Shown in pieces: positions 61,701-64,000 of a DNA stretch of 64,000 bases. The stretch's first letter is position 1; every line of letters starts with the position of its first letter. A model generated the notes under the pieces. The model was not told the origin of the DNA, did not search any database, and was given only the letters and a program-made list of their open reading frames with translations. Position numbers and translations under genes: made by a program. The DNA is from Promerops cafer (lineage: Eukaryota; Chordata; Aves; Passeriformes; Nectariniidae): assembly GCA_013398275.1 (NCBI GenBank), contig VZSE01004154.1:371976-435975 (forward strand), given 5' to 3'.

Positions 61701-63729
61701 CAAATAGTCCATTTATTCATGTCTGTAATGATTCTCTACTGATTTCTATTTCACCTGTCTTGCTTCCTGCTTCTTCTTCGTAAAAACATGTCTGAAATGC
61801 CATAAAATCAAAATGCCCTACCTAGCACACACATATCAATGGAATATTTTAGGAATATTTTACATTCCTTTTGCAGTTCATACTGTAAAATGAAAACCTG
61901 CTTTTCACTTTCCAAGGGAGCACTATCAAGAACCAAGATCAAAGTTTTCAGATGTGTTAGTATTAAATATTTTTTCATTAAAACACTGGGAAGTCCATTC
62001 AGAATGTAACAATTTTCTGTATGATTTTTATTATAGAGTTATGGAAGAAAATTTAGTTTTATTTGTAAATTTTCCCCAAAACATATATAATTACCATTTG
62101 ACCTATTAAAAGGCAACAAAAGTCCTCAGCCAACTAATCCCTCTTTTTTTTTATACAAATCTGTCTGTTAATTTCATACTTTTTACTCTCAATCCAGACA
62201 TAAATAATTTCTCAGGAATCTGAACAGTACCTTTGTAGCATTACCTAATGGTACACCTATGTGTAAAAGTGTACCTTTGGTACACCTATTAATATCTTCA
62301 GAACAGCAGAATTTTTGATTGGGGGTTATGGTATGATTTACAGATTTTCTGCAAAAACAGTAACAGACTTAATTGGAAAAATAAGATTTAAATATTCATC
62401 TGAAACTTAAGTCTAATGGTCAGTAGGTTCATTAAATTTTAACAGTACCTTTTCTGACATCAACAGAACACCACTCCAGGACAACAGTCACAAATGAAAA
62501 TAAGTAATATTAAAAGTTAAGGTCAAGATCAGAGATTGATGCATCCAAACACAAATTGGACTTATGCCTCACAGATGACACTGCTAATTATAAACAGAGA
62601 AGACAGCTCTACGTGGGCATAGCTGAGAGTAGAAGCTACTGTTAGTTTTTATATTAACAGTACTCTGAAGTCAACAGAGTTCACAAGAAGTTTTACTGGC
62701 CCATGAATACGAAATACAAATTTTTTTACTACCAAAGAGAACTACTACAATCTAGGAATATTCTTTTAACTTTTGCTCATCTTTTGAAATGCACTGCCAG
62801 GCAAGTGTACCCCATTACATATGAGATTATTCTATTCCACTTCAGTCAGCTAAATTTGAAAGACAAGCTAGTGGCGTAAGAAAAAAACTCCAAAGCATTA
62901 GAGGTAGTTGCTAGTACCCAGGAAAAACCAGCAAGATAAAGGATGAACTGTACTAAGAATTCTCCCTGTTCTCTTACTCCATAGATTTCTACTGGGATTT
63001 TAAAGTGCTAATATATTCTGGTATTAACCAACAGGACGCTACAGAAATATGTTCATTCCATATCTTCCTTATGCTCAGTTCACCCCACTCTGTAAAGGTA
63101 CTCTGAAGTCTCTGTTTTCTTTCCAGCCGGCTTCCCCAACTGAGGAGGAACGTTCACTTGCATCTGTAAGTCTCGTAAAGGATGCTGGGTTTGTTCTAGA
63201 GCCGAAATGGAGTCATGCATCACCAACATACAAAAACCCCCAAACAAGTAGATGTCCCCCCACCCCCACACATCCCCTGAGCTCTGATCCTTGCTTACCT
63301 GGAAACTTACTGTCCAACCATCACTGCTACGGTGATTGCCCAGTTTTTTATGGAATCATTTCACCGGTCCCATGTCAGCAGCAGGGCTGCCTGGATCAGA
63401 GTGCTGCAGCCTCCCTGCAACCTTGGGCATGCAGGGCCGTGTTCATGGTGTCTAATGATGTTAATGATGTCAAATGACTTTCAATAGCTCGCAGGAGCGT
63501 ATAGCTTAGTGCTCACTCTACAGAGCTCCACGTTACTTCTTCAACTGCATTGAGAGACTTTCTCTTTGAACTCTCGCTACTCACATCCTTCCTTCCCTGC
63601 TGCTATAGAAGAGCATTACTTTAAATGTTTTTTTCAGCCTCGCGCTTTCCTCTTTTAATTCAGTCAGCTGGGGGGCTGTGGTGGGGTCACAGAATTTAGC
63701 CTAAGAGTATGTCCGTGTTAACAGACCTC
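58732..63729 (-). other. ZBTB38: ZBTB38 upstream intron, no coding exon seen
   Basis: AT-rich sequence upstream of the ZBTB38 coding exon. It contains one GC-rich island (58918-59182) and a small exon-like motif on the plus strand (63127-63165), each noted separately. No transposable element or protein homologue was recognised. The open frames at 59702-60106 and 63049-63477 lack domain signatures. Confidence 0.55.
59001..59170 (-). other. ZBTB38: Candidate ZBTB38 5' UTR exon within a GC-rich island
   Basis: The island 58918-59182 is distinctly GC-rich and lies only about 200 bases upstream of the coding exon. On the minus strand a good acceptor (CCTCACTCTGCACAG) enters it at 59170. The nearest donor, CAG/GTTCAAG after 59001, is weak. 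ZBTB38 has several 5' UTR exons in mammals, so an untranslated exon is plausible but unproven. Confidence 0.25.
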
Positions 63730-64000
63730 TGATGCCCCGCGACGAACCATTCCTTCAGAGCTGGAACTCTCCCACTATAAGCATCCCGACCTCAATTCTC
63801 TCACTGCTCGCTTTACGCTTCCCATGACCTCTCGCACCGCACGGAACAGCCCGTGCGGCCTCGGCAGCGCCTCGCTCGGACACGCAGAACGAGCCCGTGC
63901 CCGGGAGCTCCGTGGCTGCTCCGTTCCCACCACCACGGCCCTTCCCGCCGCGGGTGGCCTCCCCCCGGCTCCGGGGCTTCCCCTCCCGCCCCCGCCCCCG
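63730..64000 (-). promoter_or_regulatory. CpG-rich promoter-like block at the right edge
   Basis: CpG density rises steadily to the window end. The last 15 bases form GC boxes (minus strand CGGGGGCGGGGGCGG). Its place upstream of ZBTB38 on the same strand fits a ZBTB38 promoter or first exon, but the block is cut off and its transcript is not visible. Confidence 0.5.

Noticed and set aside
63049..63477. 142-codon plus-strand open frame upstream of ZBTB38
   Set aside because: Pro/Ser-rich with no family resemblance; only the embedded 39-base exon-like motif was kept, at low confidence.
1..64000. CRISPR array, operon, phage or other bacterial system
   Set aside because: No regularly spaced repeats and no bacterial gene density; the window is intron-containing vertebrate DNA.

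Overview
This is a stretch of vertebrate nuclear genome, almost certainly from a bird and probably a songbird. It is AT-rich with small introns and carries 5'-truncated CR1 LINEs with the avian 3' tail (TTCCAACC...ATTCTRTG). It also carries a SINE whose body resembles tRNA-Ile and whose tail resembles CR1, the design of the passerine TguSINE1 family. No prokaryotic, plasmid or viral gene set is visible.

Two protein-coding genes are present, both on the minus strand. ZBTB38 (CIBZ) lies at 55153-58731 as one intact 1192-codon exon: an N-terminal BTB domain, a PLDLR CtBP-binding motif and two clusters of C2H2 zinc fingers. RASA2 (GAP1m) lies at about 49.8 kb down to 7.2 kb. I located 23 coding exons (exons 2-24) by translating the minus strand. 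Every exon has GT/AG borders and the phases agree throughout, giving 800 complete codons from exon 2 to the TAA at 7248: rest of C2A, C2B, RasGAP, PH and Btk-type zinc finger, then the C-terminal tail. Exon 1 is not visible and probably lies in the run of N at 49678-49780, inside a CpG-rich promoter. The head-to-tail order ZBTB38 then RASA2 matches the human 3q23 order as I recall it (ZBTB38-RASA2-RNF7).

Layout from low to high coordinate: CR1 and intergenic DNA with an exon-like island on the plus strand (1-3.9 kb); RASA2 3' UTR and flank (about 4-7.2 kb); RASA2 exons 24 to 2 and introns (7.2-43.8 kb); RASA2 intron 1 with a tRNA-Ile SINE, a foldback repeat and a CR1 (43.8-49.0 kb); CpG island with assembly gap (49.0-50.0 kb); CR1 next to the promoter (50.0-50.25 kb); spacer and probable long ZBTB38 3' UTR (50.3-55.15 kb); ZBTB38 coding exon; ZBTB38 upstream intron (58.7-63.7 kb); and a second CpG-rich promoter-like block running off the right edge.

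The two genes do not form a pathway. RASA2 is a membrane-recruited Ras GTPase-activating protein and ZBTB38 is a methyl-CpG-binding transcriptional regulator. I found no novel multi-gene system. The points most worth a second look are the 127-bp foldback with a third diverged copy, a 4-residue shortening in the RASA2 C2A domain, the plus-strand exon-like island at 2455-2744, the CR1 abutting the RASA2 promoter, and the tRNA-derived SINE.
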